Source: Mansonella perstans
Lineage: Eukaryota; Nematoda; Chromadorea; Rhabditida; Onchocercidae
Assembly: GCA_037074765.1 (NCBI GenBank)
Contig: JBAMDO010000230.1
Span: 30,624 to 94,623 of the forward strand
Length of the DNA stretch: 64,000 nt
Direction of reading: 5' to 3'
Made by a program: the position numbers and the translations under genes. The notes below the pieces were generated by a model, which saw only the letters and a list, made by a program, of their open reading frames with translations, made no database searches and was not told the DNA's origin. Below, piece after piece: positions 13,701-26,668 of the stretch. Position 1 is the first letter of the stretch; each line of letters begins with the position of its first letter.

Positions 13701-16700
13701 ATACGATGCAACATAATGCAACAATGATATGGCTTGATGCATACGAAAGAAAACTTAACGAGGATCATAATTTTTCAATGATCCCATTACCAAAAACGTA
13801 ACATATCTAATCCCGTAATAAACTTTAATTACTGATATGATGTTTTTAAAAAAAAGAAAATTTCTCAAAACTTAGTTCAATTATGGGAAATTAGGAGAAT
13901 TTTTTAAATTTAATTTTATTTAATTCAAAAATGGCACCTTTTATGTTTAAAGATTTAAATTTGCCAAATACATTTTCTATATTCATTATTACATTGATAT
14001 AATACCATTTTAAAGAAAAAAAATTCTCAAAATTCATTTCAATTATGTAAATTTGCAGGATTATTGAAATTTTATTAATTAACTTTTAAGTTCGCTGACT
14101 TAAATTTATCAAATGTATCTCCTATATTTAGTATTATACTGATATGAGTTATATTTTAAAAAAAAAAATTTCCAAAAGCACAAAATAATTTATTTATTTT
14201 CAGGAGTGAAGAATGGTACAAAAGATGCTATGAATGGTTAAAATCAGCTGGTGGACGACGTTTATGGGAAAAAGATATGGTTTGGGGAAAAAATGAAAGT
14301 GACCCGAAGGTAAATTTTTAGATGAGAGATTTCGAAAATTAGTTTTGAATTATTATCTTTTTACGAAAGATAAATTGAAAAATATAAAATCAATCATAGA
14401 GAATTAATACTTAATTTAATACATTGATAGCTTTATTTTTCTGATATTTGAATCACTGCAAATTCTCTGTTCCACTGAAAAAAAATAAAGTAACAACTAT
14501 TCAGGTAAGTAAAAAAAAATCCTGCACTTTCGAAAATTTCTTTTTGCTTTTTTTTCATATTTTTAAATCATAACTACAGTTAAATTAACCAACAAAAAGT
14601 AAGAATATTTTTTTGCCGGAAGTTTTTTAAAATGAATATTATTTTTTATTGTTTTTTTTTTTTTTTAGTCCTATAATCATTTGCTTGCTTTTCGTTTTCA
14701 ACTTGGTCTTCGAAATTACAAAACACCAACCGATCATATGCGAAGTGCGATACTGATGCGGAAAATTTCTGCTGAATATGCAAAATTCAACATTACTACT
14801 TTCCATGAATACTATCCATTTGCTGATCAGGTATGAAACAGATTTTCTTTAATGCAACAAATTAAAATTGCGCGGAAATAAATAGATACGAAGGTTAAAT
14901 TGAGAAATTTGAATTCAGTTAGGACAACAGGTCAGCTATTCACAATTCAACATGTTTGATTTCCAACTGTCAATCTTGTGCATCAAACGCAATTGTATAC
15001 CACATAAGCTAATCATTAGAAATTTTTCATTATCGAAAATTGATCCCATCGAATTCATAATACATTAATATTTCAATTTTAAACTTCACAAAGAATAATA
15101 CGTCAAAAAATAATGTAAGGATCGCTTATATTGAGTATTCCAGTATATTGAATTGAAACCGGCATTAATCAGGAATTGTCTTTTGGCAATGCTATCAATG
15201 TTTATTGTATCATTTATTATGATACCAAGTTGGATTGCTGCATTTATCATTGCATTTGCAATCTTCAGTATTGATATTGGTATGTTTGGTTTATTATTAT
15301 TAATACTTTATTTTCGTTCACCAATATTTATCATCTTAATATTAATTACTATTGTAGGAATATTTATTATTTTTCTGTTAATTATTAACATACTTAGGAG
15401 AAGCGAAAATTGTTTTACTATTAATTACTAATATACATTACTTTATTTGTGATAATATAATATCATGATATTCATTATTAACTGTTGTCAATGAAAAGCT
15501 TACTGTTAACAATTAAGTAAATAATATATTATTAGATAAAGTATGCAATATTTTTCAATAATAGATCATTATTATTTAATGTAAAATTAGCAAAATTTGC
15601 TGATTATTATGCAACGAACTGTTATTATTATTGAAAATAAACATGTAAATAACATTTAATTCCCATTAATTATTTAATTGCATTTTCTTCACTGTCCTTG
15701 CATAGCACATATTATTCATTAATAAAATTTTTAATTTCCAACAATTCAAGCATGCCCCATCATTTTTATAAACAATAAAAAATATTGAAATTAAAATCTT
15801 CCTTCTAAATTCTTCCCTTTCAAATCATTCAAAATAGATAACAGTTTTGGAAAGAAAATTAAATGGCAATAAAAACGAATATCCAATGTTGTGGGATATT
15901 GAGAAAAATGCCGAAATTTTTTCAAAAAATTGAAATTTAATGAAATTCTTAGAAATCTCATTGGGAATCAAATTCATCATGAATTTTTCAGATGTAGCAG
16001 ATTTTATGATATTTTAGAATATAAACACCTGAATAAATTTGATCCAGTGAATCAATTATTTTAGATTTAACTCGATTTCATATTTAAAATGTTAAATTCC
16101 AGAATATTCATTAATCTAATCCGTTCAACTGAATAATGAGTTTATTTCTGCGAAAAGGAAAAAAGTATTAGAAATTATTGATAAATTTTTTCAGTCATTT
16201 TTAAAATTTTTGCAACACATTTTTGAACCAATCAATTAATTAATTAATCAACCAATCGATTAAATATTTCCTAAATATCTTGTTAAGGTGCATGTATTTA
16301 GAATATTAAAACAAAAGAAATCGTTTTTAATTATCGAAAGATCAAATCACTGATCATGCATTGTTATCCATCAATTAATTAAATTATCTTTGGTTAATTA
16401 ACTGGTTTTTATTTTATATAGGTGTGATTGGTTTTATGACATTTTGGGGTGTTCGTTTAGAAAGTGTCTCTATAATAACAGTTATTATGAGCATTGGTTT
16501 TGCTGTTGATTTATCAGCACATATTGGTTATGCATATGTAAAATCGGCTGGTGATCGACATACAAAAGCGATCAGTGCATTGGAAACCATTGGATGGCCC
16601 GTTTTTATGGTATTAATTTTAAATTAAATTTAACATTCCTTCATTTTTTTCGCATTAATTTCAACTCACTAGATTGTTAATTAATTAGTTGCATCTTAAT

Positions 16701-17034
16701 ACAATTTAATTATGATTGGAGTTAGTCATTTCAAATGATACAATCAAAAATAAATAAATGAAATAATTTGGATTTAAAATTTGCCAAATCTGCATTAAAT
16801 TTATGTATAATTTGTTAAATCAATAAAGTTAGAAATCGAAGCAATATATGTTAGCATCATTTTTTATCAATATTTCAGGGAGCATTATCAACAATAGCTG
16901 GAATTATGGTACTTGCAACAATTCAAGCATACATTGTACAGATCTTTTTCAAAACAGTATTTCTTGTTATTATTTTTAGTATAATGCATGGTTTAATATT
17001 ACTTCCAATATTCTTGACGATTATTTTAAAGTAA
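7755..17034 (+). CDS. Patched-related (PTR) multipass membrane protein, 17 exons
   Basis: Exons: 7755-7913, 8142-8372, 8572-8766, 9232-9318, 9504-9636, 9964-10167, 10641-10745, 11053-11189, 11635-11830, 12032-12234, 12679-12922, 13599-13797, 14204-14309, 14669-14830, 15144-15279, 16422-16609, 16879-17034. All phases agree and give 946 residues, normal for the family. Residues 10-40 form the first membrane helix. A lumenal domain follows with typical PTR sequence (DPEYVFSP, YDWKCFMNEH, TYPIGWRG). The sterol-sensing region spans about 285-480 and carries IGVDDMF at about 373-379, the usual GxxxDD-type transport motif. The second half repeats this plan, with GFAVDLSAHI at about 858-867. PTR proteins are RND-superfamily relatives of Patched and Dispatched. 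In nematodes they act at apical membranes in moulting, cuticle formation and lipid or sterol handling. The final exons are almost pure membrane helix. Assignment to one ptr subgroup would need a tree. Confidence 0.93.
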
Positions 17035-17664
17035 TTAAACAACAAAAATGGATCCGAAATTAATCAACAAATCAATAAGGAAAAAATGATTTGGCTAGAT
17101 TTAATAGACGTGTTGAATATTAGCGGACAGGAAGATTTATCATAACTAGTAGAAGGAAAAGCAAAATAAAAAGAGACAATCACAATATATAGCTATCTGA
17201 AACAGTGATTCATTAAAATTATTAATGATTATTAGTCATTGTTATACTTCGGAACCGTTTACAATACGCAAATTCCATTCTGCAAACTGTGAGTTGGAAA
17301 TAATATTAAACCATGAATCAAACAAGAATCAAAATTTTCTCCTTGGCCTGATGCAATATGTAAAAATTTAAGCAGATAAGAAACTGCTATATTGTAATTC
17401 TGTTTCTCTACTTCTTTTGTAATACTAACCAAAATTTAAATTCTGGTTGTCAAATCTACAACTGTTCATGCCTGTTTGATTTGCTAAAATACGATATCAG
17501 CGTTATCAAAAGCATAGTTAAAGTATGAGACGAAAGAAATACCTGAGTATAAGTATCCCTAGAAAGTATGAAAGATATTAAGGAAAAGAGAGTCCAAAGG
17601 TACTGAGGACGCACCATTAGCATAGGATGAGAGATTAACAATGGCACTGTGATGAACAGGCTAG
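17035..17664. other. Convergent 3' intergenic region
   Basis: This lies between the 3' ends of the PTR gene (+) and the cyclin Q gene (-). An AATAAA hexamer at 17165-17170, about 130 bases after the PTR stop, is a plausible poly(A) signal for it. Nothing else is seen. Confidence 0.5.
17165..17170 (+). terminator. Candidate poly(A) signal of the PTR gene
   Basis: Canonical AATAAA downstream of the PTR stop codon, on the correct strand and at a normal 3' UTR distance. In DNA this AT-rich the hexamer also occurs by chance. Confidence 0.4.
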
Positions 17665-19792
17665 CTATCGTCTCAACACTAACGTCACTAACTCTTCTTC
17701 CAGACGTCGTAGTTTTGATTTTGTCATTGACCAGTAAAAAACGGAATACCAACGAACACCGACTGAGACCTAAAATCACAAAGAAAAAAATAAGTTTTAG
17801 TGAAACTGATGCAAACAAAAAAATATCCACGGATAAAAGGTTCGATACAGATATAACATTCTATGTTTAAAATAACATGAGAGAGAACATTCAACTAAAT
17901 TAAAATTTTGAAGGAATTCTCTGCTGAGAATGCAAATTGTTGAAATTAGGGATTTAAGGTAACCAAACGGCAGTTGACACGTTATTCTGTGTTTAAAATA
18001 ACATGAAAGAGAAATCTCCTCCTTCCTATCAACAGTAACAAATTCTAAAAACAACCTTTGCAACACGGAGAGCAACTGCAAGACAAACAATAGCGATAGT
18101 CTGTGGATTGTGTGAAAGTATCCAATCGGGATTCACATGTGCATCACGTAATATCACAAATGCTATAGTACCAATGTGAAATTTCGTAAATTCATGTGGG
18201 TACCAATGCATCAGTGAAGAGATGTAATGCAATAAATACTAAAATTTAAGATATCAAAACAGTGAAGCGTATGAATAAGTATATATAACAGAAACAATTC
18301 AAATTTTCTATAATTACTCACTACCTTTCCAGTCTAATCATTTTAACAACCTAACCTTAATTCGCATCCTAATAGATCCTAAATAATTTAGCTGTTTTTT
18401 CTTATCTGTTACTACCATTAAATTTCGCTTCTTTCCACAAGAAAAAGCTATTACTAGAAAATGAAATATGGCAAAAATTCAATGACCTTAAATTATTACT
18501 ATGTTAGTATAACTGCATGAATATAGCAAAACATAATGCTAATGGAAAATTTTACCTTATGAGGATTTTCCACAGCTAAACGAAATTTTAAAAACCGTAG
18601 CACAATATACTCCATCCGTGAAAGACTCGTTCGTAATGCCCATGACTCATCATCGATTTGTAGGATCGGTTCACGAGGATGTAGAATGCTCAATGCAAAT
18701 GCTAATTAAGCCTTTGATTTTCAACTAATAGCGCTTGACAGTTAAGGTAGCAAGATATGGTTTGATAGCGCTTTGATAGCGCTATTGATAGTTAAGATAC
18801 CCGAAATTTCCCCTTACGTGCTAAAATCATGATCGAAAAGTCAGTGAAAATGTCAAAGCAAGGTGATCAAGTAACCTGTATGCAACATTCACAACATCTC
18901 TTGTCTTTATTATCTCATCTTCTTCTGTTTTAGCCGCTAACAGAAGACATGCCGAAGCGATCATCTTAATAAGTAAACATGCATTAGAAACGTATATACT
19001 GCTTTATTTTTAATTTTAAAATATCAAATTCGTAATAAAGCTAATTTTAAGAGAGTTCCAAATTCAAATTTATGATTAATCTTTAAAAATCCAACAGCAT
19101 AATTGATTACATGATCGCAGTAAACTATACGAATCGAAATTTAAAACTAAATTTTTATTAAATATCGAAGCACAAATTCAGTGAATATGATCGATTAAAT
19201 TCCCACAAACATAAGAAAAAAATTAGATGACTAATTTGAATGCTTTGATTATGCTGTTTTTTAATCTATGAGAATTTATGGCTAAAAATATCAATAATTT
19301 TTTTGATTTGAACTAGTACTACCATTTATCCTAGTTTAAATGGCTACTAGCAAAACTTACATAAGGACAAAACTCAGAAGCACCACTCTTCCTTAATGTC
19401 CGATATGTTAAAATTGCAGCAGTACATATTGTCGAATTTTTCGCTTCTAATTTGATTCCTGAAATAAAAACACTCACCATTTCAGCAAAAAAAAAATATA
19501 TCATAATCAATTTTCTAATAAGCATATACATTTTCTTTTGTGGATCAATTTTGATCCATCCTACTTGATGCAGTTTTATAGCTATCATCTCTATCTTATC
19601 ATAGAGCATGTCAACATTGGATTTCAAAAGATCATCCATATCTGTTAAACATTGGATTTCAACAGAGAAAAACATTCATTGATAAGAGTGTAACAAATGA
19701 ATTCAAAGAAATTACAGTAAATGAAGCTACTTACCAGCTTCAAGAACAAATACAAAGATTTTCCTTCGATTCGTTGAGTTTTCGTCCATCAT
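17665..19792 (-). CDS. CCNQ: Cyclin Q (FAM58A-like), partner of CDK10, 6 exons
   Basis: Exons in transcription order: 19792-19735, 19458-19361, 18964-18876, 18688-18556, 18238-18056, 17769-17665. They total 222 codons with consistent phases, giving 221 residues against about 250 for vertebrate cyclin Q. The first cyclin box begins FVFVLEAGIKLEAKNSTIC and continues with ASACLLLAAKTEED, where the KxEE signature of cyclins is visible, then TRDVVNVAY. The second half includes ESWALRTSLSRMEYIVLRFL, the conserved helix of this subfamily, and AFVILRDAHVNP. Cyclin Q activates CDK10, a nuclear and ciliary-base kinase in vertebrates. The start at 19792 is an ATG-ATG pair; the longer open frame up to 19675 upstream of exon 2 is intron 1 and does not match the family. 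It lies 440 bases downstream of the tubulin cofactor E gene on the same strand. Confidence 0.88.
17867..18013. repeat. Direct repeat in the last cyclin Q intron
   Basis: About 30 bases containing TGTTTAAAATAACATGA occur at about 17867-17897 and again at about 17982-18013 with few changes. Small and intronic, with no evident function. Confidence 0.55.
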
Positions 19793-19829
19793 GAAACAAA
19801 CATAACGGTGACCAAAGCTTAAACAAAAA

Positions 19830-19840
19830 CTGAAGTATAA
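19830..19840 (-). promoter_or_regulatory. Probable trans-splice acceptor of cyclin Q
   Basis: On the - strand TTATACTTCAG ends at 19830, 37 bases before the ATG. It matches the intron acceptors of the region. No upstream coding exon is evident, so a spliced leader could be joined here. Confidence 0.45.
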
Positions 19841-20232
19841 CTATTAAATCCACTGCATTTATTTCCATTGGTTTATATACCAGTAGAAATGATAAATGAT
19901 AGACATACAAAAAGTTTATTCTTTGATAAAAGAAAACAAAAACTATATATAATATAAAAACATTTAACAATGTAAAAGATTAACATTTAATTTTTCTATC
20001 ACACAAATCAGATATTTATAAACATTTGAATAATTCGTACGTTTCATAAGTATAATTTATGAATAGGTTAATAGAATATCACTTTTTCAAATTTCCTGTA
20101 CGAAAGATATTAAATAATGGCAAATAAATAATTATCATCAAGAAATGCACTGAACAACGCTGAAAAACCTGAAGAACCCTGATCTTAATCAGAATATATG
20201 CAATCATCAATAAATATTCAAAAAAGATAACA
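19841..20232. other. Short spacer between TBCE and cyclin Q
   Basis: About 390 bases containing the TBCE 3' UTR and the cyclin Q outron. No exon is visible. It is short enough for the two genes to share a transcript. Confidence 0.45.
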
Positions 20233-23200
20233 TCACACAAGTGTAGCATAAATAGTATCGCCGTTGGACAACGAATAAAAATCCAACGTTCGTAACGGTT
20301 TATCCAAATTCATCGCAAATCCATTACAGGCGTAAGCTTGAAGTGAGATCTGCAACATTTTAATGGTAATCCTATTTTTTCCACAGCAACTACTGTCATA
20401 ATGATATAAGTGAATAACTCACTATAACTCTCGTGCATGCAAGATCAGTCTGGTTAATACTACTGAATAACCGAAAGCTTTCCTTACTATAATATTACTG
20501 ACAACCAAAACATTTACATAATCCTGTGGTAAAAAAAAAAATCTAAAATGAATACAAGCAATTTTTTCTTGAATCATATCGTCTGATGTAAAAGCTTCAT
20601 AAATTTACTGTAATAAATCTTACCTTTCTGGCATCCAGATGAAAAAGTCTGCTCACAATACCGATTAACTTTTGTACAGTAACTGATCCAGGAATTGAAC
20701 GTTCCATTATTTTTCCTTCGTACGACAATTTTAATTTCAATAGACCTATTCCATCACAAGCCAGAAACGGAAGATTGCTTGGCTCACCATGTATTCTGAT
20801 CAACCTAGGTTAAAAAAACAAGATTATTGCTTGATAACCAATATATTCGTTGCTAATATCAGAAATAAAACATATCTGCTAAAGTCAATTCAAAAATACA
20901 AACATTAGTATGCAAAAATTAAAATAATGTAAAACTCCTTGTATTTCCGTTTTCTAGAAAAAAATATTGCAATATCTGACGTTTACAAACATCCCAATAT
21001 TTCAAACTTATTTACCTTTTCACAATGGCTCGATTCTCTTCTGTCACTGGAGATGCAGCGAATTTATTGAGAAAACGCATTTCCGCAGATTGCCTTTCTA
21101 TGGAACTTATTTCTGAATTACCCAAGAATTTGAGTTGAGGGATGCTAGCAATAACGACTTCGCGAAGATCTATTCCGGAATCGGCATTATCATAATCAGA
21201 ACAAGAATAACACAGTCTTTCCAGTTTTGGAAACTTTGCTAATTCCATAATCCACTGTTTCTGAAAACGAAAATTTGCAGCATCAGCATTCAAAATTTAT
21301 TAATGTAGACTTTTAAAACATTATTGGTATGCTAAAGCATAAAAGTGGATACATATCGCAATTCAATGTGCTCATGCGAAATGTCCGTTAATTTGTTCCG
21401 AATAGTTCAGCAGTAAAAAAACTTAAGAACGAAAGCAAAACTGACCAGTATGATTTTTTCCTTGTCTCACCCGCTTTCTTTCTCTTTCTGTATATATATA
21501 TATATATACTTTTTTAAGTATATATATACATGTATTTTTCAAATTTTATAGATGATATATATATATGTGTTTTAAAATTTTATATATGTATAAAAGTTAA
21601 TATAATTTTCCAAGAATTTATATAATTTTGTAATTTTCATAATTTTTTACCCAGATATTTTATAACGTAGAATTTAAAATCGCTTCAAAGGATAATCGTT
21701 TTATAAGCTCACATCTTTTATTGGATTATCTTTAATGTTGAGCGAAGAGAGTGAACTGAATGTAAGGTCATCTGGAATTTCGATACGACGAAGGCCGCAA
21801 TTAACTAGACTGAGCTTTTGAAGGCTGAAATTAGATTTAATAATAGAAATACAGATGTATCACGTAAAATCATAGACGCAATAGTGAAATAGTTATGGTG
21901 ACAGATTCTAACTTCGGTAAAGCCAACAAAACATGAAGATTAGTGAAATCGTTTATTGGATTCCCATCTAAATCAATGCTTTCCAAACTACGACCACATT
22001 TTCCTGGATCAAAGCATTTCAGATTATTTCGATCCAAATGAATTTCTCGTACATGGAGAAAGACATGCATAATTTTCTGTGCCTGAAATTAACTATGTTT
22101 TGTACGAAATTAATAGGTCATCAGAAAATGTTTCTCATCATCTCTTACTAAATTACTATTCACTAATACTATAGATGTTATCATGTTGCATCTCTATTTG
22201 CTATTTATTTGTTATATATATATATACCTGTATAAAAAAAGTGCCAAAGTTTATTTATGAATAACGTAACATATTAAAAACTTCAATAACAATTGATACA
22301 ATGGAAGCAATTGAAATAGAAATGGTACCGTGCTTTCGTCAATACGACATTCACCAAGAGCTAAAGTACTGATTGGAGCTGACACTATTCGTTCATTAAT
22401 GACCGATTTCATTTCTTTCTCCATATAGTTGTGGCTGAAATTTTAGTCAACAATATATATTTGCATATATAAATAAATGAATCAAAAAATATATATATAT
22501 ATATTTCTCTGATTTCGCTGAATAATAAATACATCAATGTTATCTAGAAAAAAAAGTTAAGGAAAAAATTGGAAAGTACGTTCTTCCTTCAACTAGTATA
22601 TCGATAATTTGCACACTCTTCATATTAGTAAATGCGGAAACGTAGATTCATAAACAAAATTTTGTAAGCACACATTATTATTTGAAAGAAATGCAGTATA
22701 CCAAAGAATTACTTGTTGTAGCAAGCAAAAACATTAGGAAATACTGTAATACTGCACTTTATACAGATATTAAGCGGCTAAAAGAAACCTTGCAATAAGA
22801 AGGCGCAGTGACGGAAAGAAGCACAGAATATCCAACAAATCACACCACTGTGATAATAAATTGTTGTAGAGGTTAAGTTCAGTACAATACATGAAAGGTG
22901 CACAACTAGTTGGTGGAGCTTTTGCAACTTTCATGTTATCTAATACCATAACCCGTAATTTCCAAAGATTGCTGCAAAAAATAAGGAATAAATAATCTTT
23001 ATATTCTATAAAGTCTATTTTCATCTAAAAAAAAAAAAAAAAAAAAAAATGACTGCTCCATCAAGCTTTATTTATAGTCATCGAAAAAAAAAAACTTTGG
23101 TTAGCTTTGGATTTGGTTTTGGTTTTGCCCTTTGGAAAAGCAGACCAAAATTCTATCTGTAATCATTATCTTCCCTCTGGATTACTTTGAGACATTCATG

Positions 23201-23801
23201 TCAACATTTTACATCCCTTATTACCCTCATTTATTGCATAACATAAATACAGACTTTTGTTGTTCATATATTTTTGCCATATTCACAAGATTCACATTTT
23301 TTGATCCAAACTCAATCGTATCATACTGCATGTAACTGATATATCTGTTGCTCACTTCTTCTAGCAAATTTTTTCCTGTGTTTATTGCGTTAGATCGAAT
23401 AAATGAACCACTCTTGGCAGAACTGAAAAATTATTTCGGATACAACGTCTCTTCGGCGGCCGTCTATTTAAATCCTTTTTTTTGTATCCCAAGAATGAAA
23501 TATTTTCAGAACCGGAACATGCAACACATGAAGAAACTCCAACCATAATTTATTTATCAATATATGTGCGTCCCGTGATATAAAAGAGAAATTTTTACGT
23601 AACAAACAGATTTAAATTTCAAAAAGTGACTAACCTTGCTTGGAAATATCGCTTCCCTTTCACACAGCCATCATGCTTTCCTCGTTCCGGATTGTCCCAA
23701 TCAATGCCAATCCATTCTTCATCATATCCCTCAACAGCACCAATATAACTTATCGTCCCCCGATCACCACCAACTTCAACTCGATCACCAATCATAAGCA
23801 T
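20233..23801 (-). CDS. TBCE: Tubulin-specific chaperone E (cofactor E), 10 exons
   Basis: Exons in transcription order: 23801-23635, 23422-23255, 22971-22789, 22434-22329, 22082-21913, 21824-21713, 21260-21016, 20804-20624, 20523-20488, 20349-20233. All phases agree; 494 residues against about 527 in human. Residues 1-75 are a CAP-Gly domain with the groove signature GKHDG at 41-45, followed by GSFIRSN. Leucine-rich repeats span about 115-345 (for example REIHLDRNNLKCFDP, LQKLSLVNCGL, LSSLNIKDNPIKD). A ubiquitin-like domain occupies about 400-494 (LKLKLSYEGK, then RTLDFYSLSNGDTIYATLV). Cofactor E binds alpha-tubulin and, with cofactors C and D, releases native alpha/beta dimers. Exon 9 is a 12-codon micro-exon. 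The domain order excludes the E-like paralogue, which lacks the CAP-Gly domain. Confidence 0.93.
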
Positions 23802-23816
23802 TATTGTTATTCCAAT

Positions 23817-23826
23817 CTGTTAAACT
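23817..23826 (-). promoter_or_regulatory. Probable trans-splice acceptor of TBCE
   Basis: On the - strand GTTTAACAG ends at 23817, leaving a 15-base leader before the ATG at 23801. It looks like a normal 3' splice site with no donor partner. Confidence 0.5.
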
Positions 23827-24613
23827 TGTTGCTCTCAGTACCATTTCTCAGTATCTTAAAAAATATCAATTAATCCTTAAGTCTATTCGCTTTAGATATT
23901 TTAATAAAGAAACAGTTTCCATCAAAACAAAAACATTCGCTAAATTTCTATGACCAGTAACAAATCGGTTAACAAACACTTACAAGACAATTACCCGGAA
24001 AATGTTGAAATTTTCAAAAGAAAATTATTTAACGTATGCAGACGTTGCAATACACTCCGAATTCGCTCAGTAAAATTAAAATTTATTGATACCGAGAAAG
24101 CAGAGGATGCAAAGCAGGAATTCTAATTTTCGTCAGAAAATTAGAGAAATAAAATTAATCAAACAGCTTCATATCAAACTAAACATTTCATTTGTGTAAT
24201 CAGTACGATCACCGGTTTTTTCTATTACATTTTTCACATTGTTGATTTGGCATTATCATATTTATTACGTTTTGATATTACCGATGCGACATACTGCATA
24301 CGTATGACGGAGCTTTATCTTTCGGTTCATTAACATCATATTTAAGAAAATAGCCTATAAGACTATAGTTCCGCTTGTTCCCGCTACTTTCTGCATGTAA
24401 AATTATAACAACCTATATATTAGGTAACATTCGGCTTCTTCACAACAAAAATATCACAGTGGTTACAAAGATATTGAACAAATGAAATGGAAAAAAAACC
24501 ACCCAGACAAAATGTTCACAAGGATATGAACTGTCCCAAGGATATAAACTAAAATATGTAAATTATCAGTTCAGCAGAAGCAAACAAACATGCCAGATAT
24601 GACATTTCTTTGT
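23827..24613. other. Spacer between AP-1 sigma and TBCE
   Basis: About 790 bases of AT-rich DNA holding the AP-1 sigma 3' UTR and the TBCE upstream region. I see no exon, RNA or repeat in it. Confidence 0.5.
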
Positions 24614-26642
24614 TTAACCAAGACCATGGTCCTCAAAAAATCCTTGTGGTGTTTCTTCCTAAAATTTAAATATAAATATCGCCAATGGATAAGCAGGATC
24701 GAAATAAATAAAAAAAATGACCGCACAATTAATGATGTAGTACGAAAACATTAGCCCCTGACTGAATACACTATTAATCAATAACTGATTAACAAATAAT
24801 TAACTACCAAAGAGAATTTGCTCCGAATCTTTAAAGCTGGTTACAAATAAAAATTCTCATTGCCGAACTATGATGAAACAATGACAGCCACCACTGGTGT
24901 GATTATTTGAAATGACCGACGCTGACCATTCGCCTATCTCCCACAGAAATGAAGCTACTCCCGATGAAATTAATCAATATGAACATCTGTAAATTTGCTA
25001 CAGAAAAATCAGCGCAAACCTCTTGAATGACATCTTGAGCTGCGATTGCCTTTAGAACCTGCTTTTTACTTGTTTCCTGTATTTCACCCGCCAACAAGAA
25101 CTCATCCAATATAAAATACGCCTTCTCAAAATTGAAAATAATATCTAATTCGCAAACCTGCAAAGCTCAATTCAATATTATAAAATTTTAAAATAAACAG
25201 GAAATTCCAGCAGCATTTTTTGGCGAAGCATAAAAATAGAAGACTTATGTGTTACATGAAGCAGCAGACTACCAAATACACAATTTTATAATTTTCAAGA
25301 CAACGCGATTACGACATTTGATAAAGGATGATATAATTATAGATGCTCAATATTATTTCATTTGTTATTATTTCCATTTACTGTCTATGCGGAACTTGAG
25401 CCTATGCAAATATCTGCTATGAAACTAAAATCACTAACAATAATGAAGTGCATATAATCCGAAGGTGCATTTCCAAAATGACAACAAAAGGGAACTCACG
25501 CATTTTGAGAAAAATGAGGGAATAAAAAGAATAATATAGATAGCAGGAACTTACACTGCCAAAATATTTGTCCAGCAGTTCAACAAATCGATGTATAATT
25601 TCCAGGCACAACAATTCGTTGTCTGTTTGCTCGATTGCACAACAAAAATAAAGCGATGCGTACCTTAAAAAGATTAAAAATTCGGAAGTGTTAAAATTAT
25701 TCCGAAATCTAAAATGCTTTACAAAAAACAGCAAAATAAACAGGGAATGAAACCATAACTTTATATGCAGAATTGTATCATAAATGTCAAAAATCCATCA
25801 TGAAAAAGTAAAGGAGAAAATAAACCGCTGTAAAAGATGAACATAAATGAACAACATTTAAGCTGTACTTCAAACATGAGTGGATTAGCTCCACGAAAAT
25901 ACAGCAAGGTTCATTTACATCAATCAGTACCTCAATTGCTAACCTTTTATAAACAATTTTAAGGTCCTTGTATTCTAGAAAGGCACACATTTTTGGTTTT
26001 CGAGCCAAAATTGTCGTAATCAATTCTCGAGTAATTTTCTTCTTCACCTGCAAATGACTAGCATAACAATTTGCTCAATTTGATAAGCCATATTATTATA
26101 TAAACTTTTTTCCCTATCACTCAATAATTAGTTTTACACTTAAGCATTTCCTTCATTTCCTTTACCTAATTTTATCTTAAAAAACAATTATTTTAACAAT
26201 TAGCCATACATCTACCATATGACCTCTCTTATCATATATACTTATCTCATGCACTCAATGCAACAAATGTAATGAATATTGAACAAATATTCATCAAACT
26301 TCGTTTGCAAAATGTTATTAACCTAAACGCGCATTCTAAATTCTGAATACATCACCTGTCTTAGTTTAGGTTATCAAAAATTATCATGAACTACTGACCA
26401 TATCATGATTGCGGACCATATCATTTTATGATATATTAACCATATCATATTCTAATTATATGTTATCAATCTTATCAAGTCTAACACAAAATATAAACAG
26501 CACTTTTTTCATATGCCATGGCTTTTATCACTTAGCATATCATATGAATATTTTTATCACTTACCTTATCCGGATATGCCACATACCATTTCTGCAATCG
26601 TAGCTTACCTTGCCTACTAAACAATAACATGAATTGCATCAT
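24614..26642 (-). CDS. aps-1: AP-1 clathrin adaptor complex sigma subunit, 5 exons
   Basis: Exons in transcription order: 26642-26565, 26047-25944, 25663-25555, 25157-25020, 24658-24614. They give 157 residues, the usual length of AP-1 sigma. The protein starts [20 protein letters not shown] and continues [19 protein letters not shown], then [36 protein letters not shown] and QETSKK, and ends [14 protein letters not shown]. These are diagnostic of the AP-1 (not AP-2 or AP-3) small chain, a longin-fold subunit that forms part of the dileucine cargo site with gamma adaptin at the trans-Golgi network and endosomes. A paired ATG-ATG at the start matches the conserved MM of the family. Conservation is so high that the assignment is secure. 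Confidence 0.97.
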
Positions 26643-26657
26643 ATTTATACTCTCGAA

Positions 26658-26668
26658 CTGAAAATAAA
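26658..26668 (-). promoter_or_regulatory. Probable trans-splice acceptor of AP-1 sigma
   Basis: On the - strand TTTATTTTCAG, a near-perfect nematode 3' splice site, ends at 26658, 15 bases before the ATG at 26642. No upstream exon is needed to complete the protein. Confidence 0.55.

Noticed and set aside
19459..19675. Upstream extension of cyclin Q exon 2 beginning at an ATG at 19675
   Set aside because: The extension does not resemble cyclin Q, while exon 19792-19735 joins in phase and restores the conserved EAGIKL stretch. The interval is intron 1.
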